Program-made: the position numbers and the translations under genes | NCBI RefSeq assembly: GCF_009730915.1 | Contig: NC_052474.1 | Location: forward strand, 14,605,501 to 14,669,500 | Source: Dioscorea cayenensis subsp. rotundata | Lineage: Eukaryota; Streptophyta; Magnoliopsida; Dioscoreales; Dioscoreaceae | Length of the DNA stretch: 64,000 nt | Direction: 5' to 3' | Shown: positions 34,020 through 46,795 of the stretch, piece after piece | How positions within the stretch are numbered: the stretch's first letter is position 1 | Layout: each line of letters begins with the position of its first letter | The notes under the pieces: generated by a model | Told to the model about the DNA's origin: nothing | Database searches by the model: none | What the model saw: the letters and a program-made list of their open reading frames with translations, nothing else

Positions 34020-35813
34020 TGATAAGTGCTTGCGTATTAGTAATACAAAGTATTCTTTTCTTACATTGAATATTGATTTTCTCAGATTTTATCGCTTATA
34101 CATGTGTATTTGTGTTCTTTGTTGATGAAATCTTGGAGTGAACAAACACAAAGACACAAGTTGTGCTCAAAGACACGTGATTGTGTGCCAACCCCTATTG
34201 CGCTAAAGAAAAAACATGGTTTAGAGGGGCACAAAGGTAGTCACATTCGTGTGTTACAACTTGTATAAGGCTAACAAGATCTCCATCAATGTGACATTAT
34301 TGAAGATGCAACACGATCTACCGCATGGATGTGTGCCCATTCATGTGGCCTCGATGAAGAGTTTAGATTCGGGAACATTTTAGAGAAGTGTTGTAGCAAT
34401 TGACTACAGCAAAATAGTGTAGCAGTTATTGTTCACAGCTTGTAGAAAATTGAAGTTCCAAAAATTCACACAGGTGTGTGGAAATTCCACATGCTATTTC
34501 CATACACCTGTGTGGATGCCTGATTCCAGCCTATTTAAAGCCGCGCCTTATGACTTTTGGTGATCCTTATTTCCAACACTTTTTTTATCTCTTCCCCATC
34601 TTTGGAGGCGCTCGCGGCTATGGTTTGGAGAGGTTTCAGCAAAGCTTTTACAGTGGTTCTACGGCCTTCAAGACCGCATTCCTTCAGAAGATAGTTATTG
34701 GGGGAGCTTTCGTCGGCATCGATTCGTCGAGGTGTGCCCTAGGCTTGATGAGAGAACCTTTGAAGAAGACGAGGCTACTCCACTAGACCATTGACATGGA
34801 CACCAAGGGGGTTTTACTTATGGATTGCATGTTTTTACTTTTGATTTAATTATTAATTGTATCTTGCTCCATATAGAGCTAAACCCCTAGTTGGTGCTTA
34901 GACTTGTAAACCCTAGGATGATTTTGTTTCATTGACCTTTTATTACATTTTCTTTAATTGATGTTTTAATTGAGTTCCAATCTTGAATGCTTGTTGGGTT
35001 GATTTTCCTTTAGAGTGACACTATGGTTGAGAATCAATCTTGGTAATCCTTGTGGATGAGTGACACACCTTGAGGGTTAGACAAAGCTAGGTTGGAGAGG
35101 GTTGAGACGGTGAGTAGAGAGCTAGCGGAATTTCCCCTTTCCCTTCCGGTGTGATTTATTCTACCTCCGTGTTCCAAGAGTTCTTTGCGGTCTTATAGAG
35201 TGAAGTGCTAAGAGAGAAACTCTGCTGGGGATTAGTTGTGCAAGAAACAGAGTAAAGCGTTGAAGTAATCTTTAGTGCTGGGGCTTAATTGTGACAAGGG
35301 GTCTTTCGCCTGGACCAAAGAGTTATATCTAGATTTGGGAATAGGGTTTATCACTTGTAGTCCCTAGAGCTTTAAGCAACCTTGCACTGTGTGAGGTGTT
35401 GAGATTGAGCGATTTCTCCACAGGGGCATAGTGTAGGGTTAGTCACAGTTGACCTTAGGTTTGTGGTCATGTGTTTAAGGATTTCCATGACTCATTAGAC
35501 ATTAGTTGGGAGACATAATGATTGGTCTTACACTTGAAGCAATAGTCCTAGGGTGAGCAATGTCGGGGTGCCCAACTTTCTATCGATTGCCTCTCCTCTC
35601 ATTTTATTGCGTTTCTCTTTCTTGTTTTCTTTATTTCTTTTCTTTTCACATTGATATGTTCCCACCACTATTGATTCATCTTTACCATAGTTAAATAGCA
35701 AATCTTGTGTTTTTATCACTATTCCCTATGGATACGACTACCCACTCATTAGTGTACTTTTATTACTTCGACAACCCGTGCACTTGATCTACACATGCAA
35801 AAGGGGGTTGTCA
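34020..35813 (+). repeat. Family A LTR, 5' LTR of element A1
   Basis: 1794 bp, from TGATAAGTGCTTGCG to gggggttgtca. It interrupts the A0 internal region about 140 bp after the pol stop. TATA-like ctatttaaag at 34531, preceded by an expanded dyad (34470-34518). Confidence 0.85.
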
Positions 35814-35819
35814 AAATTT

Positions 35820-35837
35820 TGGCGCAGGTGCCAGGGA
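35820..35837 (+). other. Primer binding site of A1 (decayed)
   Basis: It reads tggcgcaggtgccaggga, seven bases after the LTR end. Athila-type elements use TGGCGCCGTTGCCGGGGA (tRNA-Asp), so several positions have drifted. Confidence 0.6.
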
Positions 35838-35924
35838 ATAGGTATTTTGGAAACACTTTGCACTTTGCTGTTTTAGCTATTCATCACATATTTTATGTCA
35901 CACTTTCTTATTTTTACATCATTC

Positions 35925-37180
35925 TGAAGTGTGTGACATGCTTAAGATTAATGGTGTTACGGATGATGCTATCAAGTTGAGAGCCTTTCCATTTTCCTTG
36001 AAAGGGAGAGCAAAGCAATGGCTATATTCATTGCCTAGAGCATCGATCACTACATGGGAGGAGATGGTAGAAGATTTTCTTGCCGATATTTTCATCCCAG
36101 AAAATCCGCTAACCTTACGAATGAAGTATCATCTTTTGTGCAAACAGAATTAGAGTCTCTATTTGAGATATGGGATAGGTTCAAGGAGCTCCTACAGAAA
36201 TGTCCTCAATATCGGTTTCCTGAGTGGATGATCAATCAGACTTTCTATAATTGTTTAAACCCAAGCACAAAGCAGATACTTGATGCTACAGTAGGAGGTA
36301 CCTTAGGAAGCAAGACCACCGATGAGGCTTGACATCTTATTGAAGAAATGGCTATGAATAGTTATCAATGGAATACAAAGACAAAAAGAAGGTAACTGGA
36401 CTTCATGAAATTAATGTTGTTACCTCATTGGCGGCCCAGGTTAAGTCATTGAGTAAGAAGTTAGACACTCTAACTTCTCCTAGAATGGCGGCTATGATGA
36501 GTTGCACTAGATGTGGTGGAGGACATGCTCCATCCAATTGCCCGATTTCTATTGGTGGTACATCCTCCATGGAACAAGTGGATTTTGTAGGGAATACAAT
36601 GAGAGGCTAAGGGAATCCATATAGCAACACCTACAATCCAGGTTGGTGGAGCTACCCAAACCTTTCTTGGAGTAATCAAGGGTAATAGAAGATGATGGAA
36701 CTACCCGGTTTCCAATAATAACAACAAGCCCCAAACATGGAGAATCGAGCTTTAGATTTGGAGAACCGGATGACCGACCTAAAGAAGGCTTTGACCAAGT
36801 TCATTATATCATCAGATACAAGATTTCAATCGGTTGAAGCCACACTTCGCAACCACACCACTTCAATGCACAACTTGGAGAATCAAGTGGGCCAAATTGT
36901 GAAGTCACTCTCGGAAAGGCCTCAAGAGAGTTTGCATAGCAACACAGAGACAAAACCAAGAGAACATGTGAAGGCGATCACTTTGAGAAGTGGTCGTGAA
37001 GTTGAGGGTAGGCTCCCGAGTGAGAAGACCAATGTTGAAGCACCCGAGGTCGTGGAGGTTGAGGAGAGAACTAAAGGGAAGGAGGTGGAAACCCCATCTT
37101 ACAAGGAAAGAATCCCTTATCCTTCGAGATTGAAGAACGATCAAAATGATGGGCAATACAAGAAGTTCTAGGGTCTATTC
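35925..37180 (+). pseudogene. Gag of element A1 (N-terminus deleted)
   Basis: A ~375-bp deletion joins the leader directly to the capsid at CDMLKINGVTDDAIKLRAFP. The capsid runs to about 36330 with one frameshift near 36110. The zinc knuckle-like CTRCGGGHAPSNC is at about 36502, and the helical segment RMTDLKKALTKFIISSDTRF onward is at 36737-37171. Stops at about 36331 and 36608 confirm loss of function. Confidence 0.8.
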
Positions 37181-37249
37181 AAGCAGTTGCACATCAATAC
37201 TCATTTATGGAGCCATTGTCTTAAATGCCTCCTTATGCAAAGTTTTTGA

Positions 37250-38130
37250 AGGACCTCTTGACCAACAAGAGGAAGTTGGAGGAGAGTGCATATGTGATTC
37301 TAGATGCTTCATGTTCGATGGTGTTGAAAATGAATATGCTGAACCAGAAGAAAGACACCATAAGCTTTATCATTCCATCCAACATTGGCAATTTGGGTGA
37401 AGAAAAGCATTGGCGGATTCAGGGGCTAGCATCAACATCATGTCTTACATATTCTTCTAGAAGCTAGGCTTGGGAGAGCCTAGGCCCACTTGGATGACAC
37501 TTTAATTGGAAGACGGAATAGTTAGACATTTGAGGGGCATCTTTGAAGGCGTACTTGTGAAAGTTGACAAGTACATATTTCCTATGGAATTTGTACTGTT
37601 GGATGTTGATAAGGATGTTAATGTTCCGCTAATAGTTAGGAGGCCATTCTTACGCAATTCAAAAACTCTCATTGAAATGGACAATGGTAAGTTGACCTTA
37701 CGAGTTGATGATGACAAGTTGACATACCGCCTCACCGAAGCAATGCAACATTCTCTTGATTTTGATGATACTTTATATTTTCTTGACACTACTGACGAGT
37801 TAATTGATGAATATGTGTAGGAAATGATGAATCCGGATCCGTATGAAGGGTTGTTAGACCAAGGAGTGGAGAATGAAAAAGTGTTGACACTTGGTTTAGA
37901 GGACAAGTTGCAACCTACCTTGGGGATCATGAAGAGGATGGTCCAAAAGATTAAGGGAGCAGGAAGACACCACAAGAAGTGCCCCAAGGCTAATGGGGAT
38001 GTGCAAGCACAGAGTAAGAATGACAAACCCTTATGTGGTACTAAGCTTGACAACTCCTTCTCTACCTTGAAAATATTATGTTCATCATGCATTCAGGTTG
38101 TAGGTAAGAGGGAAATCTTCATCTATTAGC
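37250..38130 (+). pseudogene. Protease of element A1, fused to the end of pol
   Basis: A one-base deletion near 37405 shifts the active-site region; the D-S-G-A codons are still there at 37415 in the other frame. Downstream (37506-37820) VDKYIFPMEFVLLD and VNVPLIVRRPFLRNSK match the family (ILGRPFL is usual). The basic linker ends FIY-stop, one codon short of the E-P-P end in A0 because GAG has become TAG. RT and integrase are absent, as in the other A copies. Confidence 0.8.
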
Positions 38131-38459
38131 CCGCTTGAGGTAAGGTCAGTCACGTCAAGCTTAGTGACGTTAAATAAGTGTTCCTTGGGAGGTAACCCAT
38201 GTCTTTACTATTTTCTAGTTTTTAGTTTAGTACATACATGGATAAGAGCTTCAGTGTTGGTATCTTGATCTTTTACCTGTTATTACTGTGTTTTTCTTGT
38301 GGATTATTGGTGTTTTCATGTGCTTAATTGTGATTGGCAAAGTTTCTGGTTATTTGAGCATGCTTTGCATGATTTTCTGGTCAGTTGTTCATAGTATAAG
38401 CAGGTTCTGTATGTGTATAAGTGTACAGAAATTTTTTGCAAAGTCTGTAAATTTTTCTA

Positions 38460-39080
38460 AGTCATCCACAGAAGATACACGACCGTGTGTAATTTCCACA
38501 CGGGCGTGTGTCTCCATTCAGAGCGCATCCCGAGAGGACACAAGGGCGTGTGTCTACCCCTGTGAATAACCTTGTGACGGTCACACGCCCGTGGGTAATT
38601 TCCACACGGGCGTGTGTTTCTCTGTAAAGTTCAGAGCTCTATCTCGAGAAGACACAGGGCCATGTGTCAGCCCCTATGGATGACCCTGTGAATTACACAC
38701 AGGTGTGGGTAATTTCAACACGCCCGTGTGGATTTCTGCAGGGAGTTTTCCTCCATCTCGAGAAGACACAGGGCGTGTGAGTGCCCTTGTAAGTACCCCT
38801 GTGAAAATCCACATGCCTATGTGGAATTTCCACAGGGGCCTGTAGAACACTTAGTCGAATTCTCGATTGGACAAAGAACCCACAAGGGTGTATGGATGCC
38901 ACTGTGGGTTGGGCACACGGACATGGGGAATTTTCACACGCCCATGTGGATGCATTAAGAGGCAAAGTGTGTCATCCTGAGAGCATACAGGGACATGTGA
39001 TTCCCTCTGTGAAGCTCTCTTGTGGAGTCACATGGGCGTGGGTAATTTCTACAAGCCCCTGTGGATGTATAATATGCCAA
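38460..39080 (+). repeat. 114-bp-period array of CACACGGGCGTGTG dyads (A1 spacer)
   Basis: Short inverted-repeat motifs such as TTTCCACACGGGCGTGTG alternate with a CGAGA(A/G)GACACA phrase at 38531, 38645 and 38759, exactly 114 bp apart, then at looser spacing near 38866 and 38976. About five to six units. The same dyad occurs in the family A LTR upstream of the TATA box. It lies between the protease and the ATHILA ORF and is non-coding. Confidence 0.8.
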
Positions 39081-39519
39081 GAGGAGGGGTTTTTCATTAA
39101 TATCTACTCACGTTTCTTCATCTTTTCACTCCAAAACACTCAAAGACCATAGCCCTTTCACTCTCCTGACTTCTCGCCATTGATTTAGAGGGATTTCATT
39201 CGAGTTTTCTGGCTGTTTTTGTGTGTTTCAACTTTATCTTGTCGGTAAACCCTCATTCCTCTTTTCTCTGCCAATCTTAAGTTATTTCATCTAAATCTAG
39301 TGAATGCTTCTTGTTTACATGTTAAATGGTTGGTACATGCTTTAGAATGGGTTTAGAAATGAATTTTAGATGTATTTTTGGGATTTTTACATAGTTGCGT
39401 GAGGTTTTCATGCCTAGTGAATCCACATAGGCATGTGGAATTTCCAGATGACTGTGTGGATTTCTGCAGAATTAGGTTTATAGGTTAATTTGATTGAGTT
39501 TTGTTCAATTATTACAAAT

Positions 39520-40850
39520 ATGGCTTCTAGATCGAAGAAGCAAGCCAGCAAGCATCCATGTGAGTACTCGCTAGAGTAAGAACACCTAGAGTTTGCTATT
39601 CCTGAGCATATGGCTGGCTTCGAGTGCTTGTCCAAATTGAAGTTTGGATAATCTTGCTTTCTAGATTTGAGTGCGTTGAGAGAGATTTAGTGAGGTGATG
39701 AGATTGCCGATGAGATTGAGGAGCTACTTGTAGTGGTTAGCTGGAGGAGACTGTTATTTATTTGGGAGCCAGTGATTCATATGCTAACACTAGAAGTCCT
39801 TACATCATTTGAGTTCAATCGCTCTTACAGCTGCTTCTTGAGCATTAAAACTATCCAGTTTAGAACATTTGGACAGCACTTCAGTATGAGCGTCTCTTAG
39901 TTTTTTGTCCAACTTGGACTGTATTATGAGGCATTCACGGATACAGAGGAGTACACTCAGTTACCATTGGACTATCCTGGCATGTTGACCCTGCAAAGAG
40001 CATACAGAGCCTTATGGGGACAGGGGCAGTATGAGCCAGGATTGTCTCAGGCCATGTACCTATCTCGACCAAGCTACAGATATATACACATTGCTCTTAG
40101 AAGATCAGTGATCGGCCGAGGTGACAACACTAGTGTTTTGAGCAGATAAGAGCTTCTGTACTTATATTCGATGGTGCAGAGCGAGCGATTCATCTGGGGC
40201 ATATCATGGCCGAGTACTTGCATCACCAGGGCCAGTATGCCAGAGTAGGCGCTCTATTCTTAGGTCCTTACATCACCAGACTATTCATGGGGATGGGTTT
40301 GGTAGACACTATCAGGAGGGCCGAGAAGGCTATTGTATTATCTCCTCTCAGCATAGAAACTATGAGATTGATGGGGATGGTCCGGAGATACAGACTAGTA
40401 GTCTATATGATGATCATGCCCCCATCTTAGACAGCTGAGGGAAAGGTAGTAGAGGGTTCTCAGCCTGCATAGAAGCCACAGCAGGAGCCGATAGAGACCG
40501 AGGCACTTCCCACTGCACAGAAGCCATCTCCAGTATATATTCTATCTCCTTCTCGAGCTTATAATCATTTTGAGAGGCTTGGGAGTGAGGTGGGGATGCT
40601 ACGGATTAAGATCGCTTAGGTTCGCGTGACATAGGCTGCGAACCACACGGAGGTGATGGCGTTTCTCAATATTTTACAGCAGTTACTCAATTAGGACACT
40701 ACATTACCCTTTGTAATGAGATTGAGGACCCCTCAGGCATCACTGCCACCATCATCACCAGTTACAGTAGCACCAAATGATCCACCAACGTCCATATCCT
40801 CACTAGCAGTTGCTGTAGTAGAGCAGATAGCAGCGGACACCGATGCTTGA
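39520..40850 (+). pseudogene. ATHILA-type ORF of element A1
   Basis: Decayed copy of the Athila-lineage ORF that follows pol (often called env-like by position). Recognisable stretches: MASRSKKQASKHPCEY, EPVIHMLTLEVLTSFEFNR, IKTIQFRTFGQHFSMSVS, QLGLYYEAFTDTEEY and RPSYRYIHIALRRSVIGRGD, then RLMGMVRRY. At least seven stops lie between 39579 and 40430. No signal peptide or membrane segment is evident, so an envelope role is not supported by the sequence. Family role is unknown. Confidence 0.75.
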
Positions 40851-41289
40851 TGCGTCTTTACTTTACTTTGTTCTTATTTTTTGCATTTCATTTCAACATT
40901 ATATATTGGACTTGTATTACTCATAAAGGATCTTCCTTTTGAGTTTATCTTTTATTTTCAATTTCAAGTTATATTTTATTGCTTTATCTTTATATACTCG
41001 AGTTATTTTGTTTTTGTTGGGCTTTACTGAACATCGTTGTGTATACGTGCAGATGGTCATGTGAGTATGGATTTTGAGGACTAGTCATGGACATGGTCAA
41101 TGTGATATTCACATGGCCGTGTGTGCTCGACAACCCATTGGAACTCAACTCTCAATGGATATAGCTCCATCAAATGTACCATAAGGAGTTTAGGGGGGAT
41201 TGTTTCAATTTCCCACCCCCACATATGTTTTTGATTGCTTTATCGTTTATTGAGCTTGCATGCGTATATTGAGGGCAACGTACATCTTA

Positions 41290-41320
41290 AGTGTGTGTGT
41301 GTGTGGGGGGGGGGAGTTTA
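41290..41320 (+). other. Polypurine-type tract of A1 with GT repeat
   Basis: CTTAAGTGTG is followed by a (GT)n run and a 12-G tract ending GGGGAGTTTA. Athila elements carry TTAAGTGTGGGGGAG here; the GT and G expansions look like slippage. About 240 bp of tail follows before the next LTR. Confidence 0.55.
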
Positions 41321-41562
41321 TATTACAGATGTTCTTTACTTATGTTGTTATTGTGCATGCTCATGTAGAAAATGGTAGTTCACCTTAGTTACAACGGTCA
41401 TATTCTTTAGTTTAGGAGATTTTTTAACATTGAATGTTCTCATGTTCTACTTTTACTAGAATTTGCCCAATTGAAATTTTGTTGCACTACTCATTTATTA
41501 AACCATGTGGAAACTCAAGTTCAACATTTAAGGGACTAGTTTTTGTTTGTTTCTCGCTATAG

Positions 41563-42827
41563 TGATAAGTGCTTGTGTGATAAGAATGCGAAGTGTTCTT
41601 TTCTTATGATGAGCATTATTTTTATCGGGTTTTGGTGCTAATATGTGTGCAATTATGCTACTTTCATGAATATAGGGTTGTGAAGCCGAATCGTAAAGAA
41701 AGAAGCCAATGTAGATCGTCAACGCACTATTTGGAGTACATCTTGAGAAGGTTCAAATGCGAAGACATAAGTCAGGTTCAAGATTCAAGAATATGTGCCA
41801 ACCTCCTTGTATTCAAGTTAGCACGATGGTTTGGAGCGGCACAAGGGCAGTCACATTCGAGTATCCTGACTTGTGCATTGATAGCAAGATTTTCACCAAT
41901 GAAGCCGTTTATTGAAGAAGCAAAGCGATCTATGACATAAACGTGTGCCCTTTTACATTACCTCAATGAAAGCACAGATTCAGGAATATTTTGGGCTGGT
42001 ACTATAGCAGGTTATTATAGCAAAACAATGTTGAAATTCACTGGAGTAGGTACTGTTCATAGCCGGCCGAAAAAGTGAAGTTCAAAGAATCCACAGTGCC
42101 GTGTGGAACTTATCCACGCCCGTGCGGAATTTCCACAGGCCCATGTGGAAAATCCACAGGGGTGTGTGGATGCCTGATTCTAGCCTTATTTAATGCCAAT
42201 TTCAGCCCGATTTCAGCATTTTTTTCTCCGTCTTTTCCCTAACATGAGAGGCGGTTGTGGCTAGGGTTTTGAGAGGTATTGGCAAGGGATTTGGAGAGGT
42301 TCTACGGCTTCAACATCACACGCCATTTGGAAAAAGGTTAGTGGGAGAGCTTTCATCGGCACTGATCCGGCGAGGTGTATCCTAGGCTGGACAAAGGGAC
42401 CTTTGGAAGGGTCGAGGCTTCTCCACAAGACCATCATCACGACTATCAAGGGGGTTTTCTATTGATTACTTTCTTTTACATTTGAGACCATGTATTGAAG
42501 GATCTCCACGACTCATTAATGCATTAGTTAGGAAGCATAATAGAGGATTTTGCACTTGAAACGATCGTCCTAGGCGGAACAATATCCGAGTATCCCATTT
42601 ATACCGATTGCCTTACCTTCCCTTTACTTGTGCTTCTCTTTCTTGTTTCTTTTATTCTTCTTTACATTACATCTTGTTAACAAAATCATTATTCATCTTT
42701 CAATTGGTTAAGAAACAATTTAAGTATTTTTATTCCGTACTCCTTGTGGATACGATACCAACTCACCTGGGATTTTATTACTCGACAAACCTGTGCACTT
42801 GCGGGACATACGCAAGCGGTGTTGTCA
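41563..42827 (+). repeat. Family A LTR shared by A1 (3') and A2 (5'), internally deleted
   Basis: It runs from TGATAAGTGCTTGTGTG to gcggtgttgtca, 1265 bp. About 550 bp is missing near 42487, where acatttgag joins directly to accatgtattg. It ends the A1 tail on the left and is followed by a primer binding site and A2 gag on the right. TATA-like cttatttaat at about 42184. Confidence 0.85.
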
Positions 42828-42833
42828 AGTTTT

Positions 42834-42851
42834 TGGCGCCGTTGCTGGGAA
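42834..42851 (+). other. Primer binding site of A2 (tRNA-Asp type)
   Basis: tggcgccgttgctgggaa, seven bases inside the LTR; close to the Athila consensus TGGCGCCGTTGCCGGGGA. Confidence 0.8.
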
Positions 42852-42976
42852 ATAGGCGTTTAGAGATACTTTGCACCTTTTTTTTCTTAGCTATTCACTC
42901 ATTCATTCTATTTCACATATTATTTTTCTATCATCGTTCTGATTTATTTTTCTTTCTTTTGGTGCAGCTTCAGGTT

Positions 42977-44530
42977 ATGACCCGAGGGAACCCTTCGAAA
43001 TTAATTATAGGAGATCCCAAACATGAATGTACACTCTGAAAAAAGGGAAAGAACCTGTGCAAGAACCGTCAAACCCAGTTGAATTGGAAGTTGAAGGATC
43101 TGACAACATGGCTGAACAGAATGAAAAATAGTGAACATTATCTAATTACGCCAGACCGTCAGTACTGGGGACATAATCTAGCATTGTACGATCCCCGATT
43201 ATATCTCTGAAGTTTGAGCTGAAACCAGCATTCATCCAGATGATTTAGCAGTTAGCACAGTTCAATGGTTTGGCCGATGAGGGTCCAAACAACCATATAG
43301 AGAATTTTTTGGAAGTTTGTGATATGCTAAAGATTAATGGTGTATCCAATGATGCTATTAGATGAGGGCTTTCCCATTCTCTATCAAGGAAATAGCTAAG
43401 CAATGGCTTCATTCCTTGCCCAAAGCTTCTATCACAACTTCGAATGAGATGGTCGAAGCCTTTCTTGCTAGATACTTTCCTCTGGGGAAGTCGGCCAAGC
43501 TTCGCAATGAGATATCGTCGTTTGTACAGATGGAGTTGGAGTTATTGTTTGAGACATGGGAGCACTTCAAGGATCTTTTATGGAGGTACCCACAACACGG
43601 ATTTCCCGAATGGATGAATATTTAGACTTTCTACAATTGGTTGAATTCGAGTACAAGGCAATTGGTAGATGCTACCGCAGGAGGTACGATGGGGAGTAAA
43701 ACCCCAGAAGAAGCCCGACAATTAGTGGAAGACATGGCCATGAATAGTTATCAGTGGAATGCACGAGAAAGGAAAACGATGGCCGGGCTCCATGAGATAG
43801 ATGAAGTAACTTCTTTGGCAGTCCAAGTGGAATCATTGAGTACAAAGTTAGACCTTCTAACTTCTAATAGGATGGCGGCCATGACTACTTGCACCGGGTG
43901 TGATGGAGGACATGCTCCCTCCGATTGCCTGATCTCTATTGGTGATGCATCTTCAGTGGAGAAAGTTGACTTTGTGGGTAATGCAATGAAGAACCAAGGT
44001 AATCCATATAGCAACACCTACAATCAGAGTTGGAGGAGTCATGTCAACTTTTCGTGGAGCAATCAAGGACCACAAAAGGCCATGGCAGCACCGGGTTCCC
44101 AATAACAATAGTCCCCAAATAGGGAGAATAGAGTGTTCGGCTTGGAAACCCGGATGACCGATTCAGAGAAGGCCTTGACTAGATTTGTGCAATTGTCGGA
44201 TACAAGGTTCCAATTAGTCGAGGCTACACTTCGCAACCACACCGCTTCTTTGCACAATCTTGAGAACCATGTGGGGCAAATTGCGAAGTCTTTACTAGAG
44301 AGACCACAAGGAAGCTTGCCGAGTAATACTGAGACCAATCCTAGAGAACATGTGAAGGATCACTTTGAGAAGTGGTCGTGAGGTTGAGGGTAGGCTTCTG
44401 AGTGAGAAACCCAATGTATATGCACCCGAGGTCATAGAGGTTAAGGAGTGAGCAAACAATGAGAAGGAGGTGGCAGGCCCACCTCACTAGCCAAAAATCC
44501 CTTATCCCTCTAGATTGAAGAATGACTAAG
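42977..44530 (+). pseudogene. Gag of element A2
   Basis: The only A copy in the window that keeps the gag start (MTRGNPSKLIIGDP at 42977), although a stop follows within 22 codons. The capsid region, MRAFPFSIKEIAKQWLHSLP to FVQMELELLFETWEHF, is open at 43362-43625 and then meets a TAG where relatives have CAG. The second part (43641-44105) has the zinc knuckle-like CTGCDGGHAPSDC at about 43890. The helical region is at 44133-44381. Multiple frameshifts. Confidence 0.8.
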
Positions 44531-44559
44531 CGGACAAACAATATAAGAAGTTCCTGAGT

Positions 44560-45527
44560 TTGTTCAAGCAACTCCACATGAATATTCCCTTTGTTGTGGC
44601 ATTGTCCCAAATGCCTAAGTATGCAAAATTCTTAAAGGACTTGTTAACCAGCAAGAGGAAGTTGGAGGAGAGTGCCTTCGTGATTTTAGATGCCTCTTAC
44701 TCAGTGGTTTTGCAAAAGAATATGCAAACAAGAAAAAAGACCCAGGAAGCTTCATCATTCTGTGCAACATTGGCAACTTGGGTAAAGAAATGGCATTGGC
44801 AGATTCAAGGGCCAGTATCAACATCATGGCATATTCCTTCTTTCAGAAGCTAGGCTTGGGAGAGCCTAGGCCCACTCGGATGACATTACAATTGGCGGAC
44901 CGAACAATGAGACATCCGAGGGGCATCATTAAAGATGTGCTTGTCAAAGTTGACAAGTATATATTTTATATAGATTTTGTAGTGTTGGACGTCGTTGAGG
45001 ATGCGGATGTTTCTTTGATACTTGGGAGGCCATTCTTGCGCAGTTCCAAGTCATTGATAGACATGGACGGCGAGGAGTTGACACTGAGGGTTGGAGATGA
45101 TAAGCTCGCATATCGCCTCGAAAAGGCCATTCGATATTCTCTTAACTTTGATGATACACTTTATTTTCTTGACACTACTAATGAAATTGTTGATGAATAT
45201 ATGTAGGAAATGTTCAATTCGGACCCGTACGATGGGTTGTTGGATGAAGAGATGGACAATGAAGAAGTAATGATGCTTGGTCTGGAGGAACAAGTACCAT
45301 ATACTCCGGGAATCATGAAGAAGGTGCTCCGGAAGATGAAGAAGGTGAGGAGATGCCACAAGAAACTCCCTAAGGCTATTAGGGATGTGCGTGAACCGAA
45401 CAAGTTGGATGAACCCTTGTTTAGTGGTACCAAGCCCAATAACTCCCCCTCTACCTTCAAGAGACTTTGCCCAGCATGCTTTCAAGCTATGGGTATGAGG
45501 GCAACCTTCATCTATAGACTCTTGTGA
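44560..45527 (+). pseudogene. Protease of element A2, fused to the end of pol
   Basis: Long, mostly open protease (44778-45206): ALADSRASINIMAYSFF, where the active-site Gly is replaced by Arg (D-S-R-A at 44802), then KLGLGEPRPTRMTLQLADRT, VDKYIFYIDFVVLD, SLILGRPFLRSSKSLID. The basic linker (45210-45527: PGIMKKVLRKMKKVRRCHKK) ends FIYRLL-stop in the place of the E-P-P end. The D-S-R-A change should abolish catalysis. RT and integrase are absent. Confidence 0.85.
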
Positions 45528-45849
45528 GGTAAGACAAGGTATGTTAAGCTTAGTGATGTTATATATGCGCTTCTTGCGAGGCAACCCAAGTGTTTTCTAT
45601 TTTATTAGTTGCTAATTTAGGATTTGCATGAATAAAATGTTGAGTGTTGGTGTCTATATGTTTGATGTATTGCTGTGTGTTTTCTTGTGGATTTTTGATG
45701 TCATCTTGTGCTTTCATGTTGATTTGGCGATGTTTTGGTTATGCAAGCTAGTTTCTCATGTTTTTCACTGGTATATTATGCATAATAGGGCAGGCTCTGA
45801 GTGTGTCTACATGTTCAGAAATTTTCTACAGAGCCTACAGAGTTTTTAA

Positions 45850-46370
45850 GGCATCCAGAGAAAACACACGGGCTGTGGAATTTCCACACGCCCATGGATT
45901 TGTATTGTGAGCTCATCCAGAGAATGTACAGGGGCGTGGACTCACCCCTGTGAGCGATCTTGTGACAGACGCATGGGTATGGTTATTTTCTGCAAGCTCG
46001 TGTGGATCTCTACAGAAGAGCTCTCCTCCATCCAGAGAATATACAGGGCTTGCGTCTGCCCCTGTGAACTACCCAACAATGATCCATGCCCGTGCAGAAT
46101 TTCCACATGGTTGTGAGAAACACCCAATGAATTTTCTCGATTGGAGAGAGAGTCCACAGGGGTGTGCATCTACCCCTGTAGATCGGCAGCATGGGCATGG
46201 GTAATCTCTGCACGCCCATGCAGTTGCATTCAGAGACATTGTGTGATTTCCCGAGAGTGTACAAGGGTGAGCACCTGCCCCTGTGGCTCTCCCTTGTGGA
46301 GGCGCACTGGCGTGGGTAATTTCCGCACGCCAGTGTGGATGTGCAGAATTCCAATAGATGCGATTTTCCT
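45850..46370 (+). repeat. Dyad-motif array of A2 spacer
   Basis: Same architecture as 38460-39080: CCAGAGAA(T/A).TACAGGG phrases at about 45916, 46034, 46145 and 46253 (spacing 118, 111, 108), each followed by CACGCCC/GGGCGTG half-sites. More CpG decay than in A1. Confidence 0.75.
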
Positions 46371-46795
46371 TTAAAAAATCTCATTGAAATTTTCATCCAT
46401 TACCCTTCTAGACACTCAAAAACCACTCTTAAACAATTTCCTGACCTCTCACCACTGTTTTAGAGGGTTTTCCATTCAATTACCACGCCGAATTCAAAAG
46501 TTTTCATATCCATTTCATCGGTAAACCTTTTACTCTCAATCTTCTTCGCCATTTCTGGTTGTTATCTCAAAAGTCTTGCGTTGCATGCAATTTTCACTTT
46601 ATAATGGTTTATGCATGTTTAGAAAGCATTTTACCATGGTTTTAAACTGTATTTTTGGAGATTGACATGCGACCGTGCAATTTTCACACCCTACAGATCG
46701 ACATGGGTGCGGGTAATTTCCACATGCCCGTGTGTAATTCTGCAGTATGGTTTTCTGAGCTTCTTTAATCATTTTCATCATCATTTCTTGTAGGT

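Noticed and set aside
34478..34786. Frames of 70-110 codons inside family A LTRs (e.g. with SSRCALGLMREPLKKTRL)
   Set aside because: They recur in each LTR with different frameshifts and cover regulatory sequence; no start context or conserved frame.
39520..40850. Envelope glycoprotein
   Set aside because: The ORF sits in the env position of Athila elements, but no signal peptide, furin-type site or membrane segment is visible in any of the copies.
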